Below, one piece after another: positions 5,572 to 6,126 of a stretch of 6,126 nt of DNA (position 1 is the stretch's first letter; every line of letters starts with the position of its first letter). The translations under genes and the position numbers were made by a program. The stretch spans positions 1-6,126 of the forward strand of contig DAOVHK010000086.1 in NCBI GenBank assembly GCA_030671905.1, read 5' to 3'. This DNA comes from Clostridia bacterium. Its GTDB lineage: Bacteria > UBA6262 > WVXT01. The notes beneath the pieces are model-generated. The model had not been told where the DNA came from. It did not search any database and was given only the letters and a program-made list of their open reading frames with translations.

Positions 5572-6126
5572 TTATTCCTCCCCTTCTGTTATCTTCTTTA
5601 CATCCTCCTCAGTCAAAATGTTATGCTCTTTAAGAGCAATCATGAACGCATCTACTGGTTCAGGATCGAATTGTGTCCCTTTACATTTCAACAATTCTTT
5701 TGCTGCTTCTATGGGAGTCCCTGCTTTTCTGTAGGGACGGTCAGAAGTCATAGCATCATAAGCATCAGCCACAGCCATGATTCTTGCCCCACTAGGAATC
5801 TGTTTCCCTTTTAACCCGTCCGGGTAGCCTTTCCCATCCCACCTTTCGTGGTGGTAACGGGCCACCAGAGCATAATCCTTGAACTCCTCGACACCTTCCA
5901 GGATATGAGCTCCCTTCACGGGATGCTCTTTAACCTTCGCCCACTCCTCCTTAGTAAGCTTGCCAGGTTTGTTCAATATTCCATCAACAATTCCGATTTT
6001 ACCAACATCGTGCAAAAGACCACCATTTCGGAGAATTTTCCCAGCATCTAATGTCACATTCTCCCAGCCCTGCTTCCCTCTCAGTTTCTCGCCTATCCAG
6101 GTAGCATATCGGGTAACCGATTCAGA
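5572..6126 (-). CDS. HD-GYP domain protein, C-terminal part (partial at right edge)
   Basis: HD-GYP domains are metal-dependent phosphodiesterases that break down cyclic-di-GMP, so this is probably a signalling enzyme. The frame is open through the right edge; 184 residues and the stop are visible, and any N-terminal sensor or receiver domain lies outside. An in-frame GTG at 6057 is not the start, because HD-GYP homology continues upstream of it (visible residues begin SESVTRYA, the usual continuation of the first His-Ser-Glu motif). Visible motifs, numbered from the first visible residue, are LLHDVGKIG (37-45), ILNKPGKL (50-57), EHPVKGAHIL (67-76), YHHERWDGKGYPDGL (91-105), ARIMAVADAYDAMTSDRPYR (114-133) and GTQFDPEPV (150-158). 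The HD pair, the HHE block and the GYP signature are all intact, so activity is likely. Partner domains, and hence the input signal, cannot be told. It is oriented with pdxJ, 76 nt upstream. Confidence 0.93.
   Translation of the reverse strand, partial: SESVTRYATWIGEKLRGKQGWENVTLDAGKILRNGGLLHDVGKIGIVDGILNKPGKLTKEEWAKVKEHPVKGAHILEGVEEFKDYALVARYHHERWDGKGYPDGLKGKQIPSGARIMAVADAYDAMTSDRPYRKAGTPIEAAKELLKCKGTQFDPEPVDAFMIALKEHNILTEEDVKKITEGEE

Overview
This is a compact bacterial chromosomal stretch in which every recognisable gene lies on the minus strand, so transcription runs from the right edge to the left edge. Reading in that direction the genes are: the C-terminal part of an HD-GYP domain protein (cut by the right edge), pdxJ, glmS, acpS, a fused nnr (NAD(P)HX epimerase plus dehydratase), a 75-residue membrane protein of unknown function, and the N-terminal half of thiL (cut by the left edge). 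The two edge genes are open at one end and are easy to miss in an ORF scan; both were found by translating through the window boundary.

The layout suggests at least two transcription units. HD-GYP, pdxJ and glmS follow one another closely (76 and 9 nt gaps). glmS is then followed by a 154-nt gap holding a palindrome and a good sigma70-type promoter (TTGATT, 17 nt, TATTAT) pointed at acpS. acpS, nnr and the small membrane protein would form the second unit, closed by a strong intrinsic terminator (stem of about 10 bp plus six U). thiL begins only 14 nt beyond the U-tract with no room for its own promoter after the terminator, so it probably depends on read-through or on a promoter overlapping the end of the upstream gene.

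The shared theme is cofactor supply and early envelope precursors. PdxJ makes pyridoxine phosphate (PLP pathway), AcpS loads the phosphopantetheine arm onto acyl carrier protein, Nnr repairs damaged NAD(P)H, ThiL makes thiamine diphosphate, and GlmS makes glucosamine-6-phosphate for peptidoglycan and lipopolysaccharide. The HD-GYP protein is a probable cyclic-di-GMP phosphodiesterase.

The organism is a bacterium that uses the deoxyxylulose-phosphate-dependent (PdxA/PdxJ) route to PLP, has classical Shine-Dalgarno sites and a moderate GC content (by eye, in the 40s percent). PdxJ argues against typical Firmicutes or Actinobacteria. The mix resembles an uncultured Gram-negative or candidate-phylum genome, but the phylum cannot be fixed from this window. 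Two copies of a G/C-rich hairpin repeat sit in intergenic spacers in the same orientation. I found no mobile element, CRISPR array, tRNA, rRNA or clearly new multi-gene system. The least explained items are the small membrane protein, the terminator immediately ahead of thiL, and the hairpin elements. No gene-free stretch exceeds about 155 bases.
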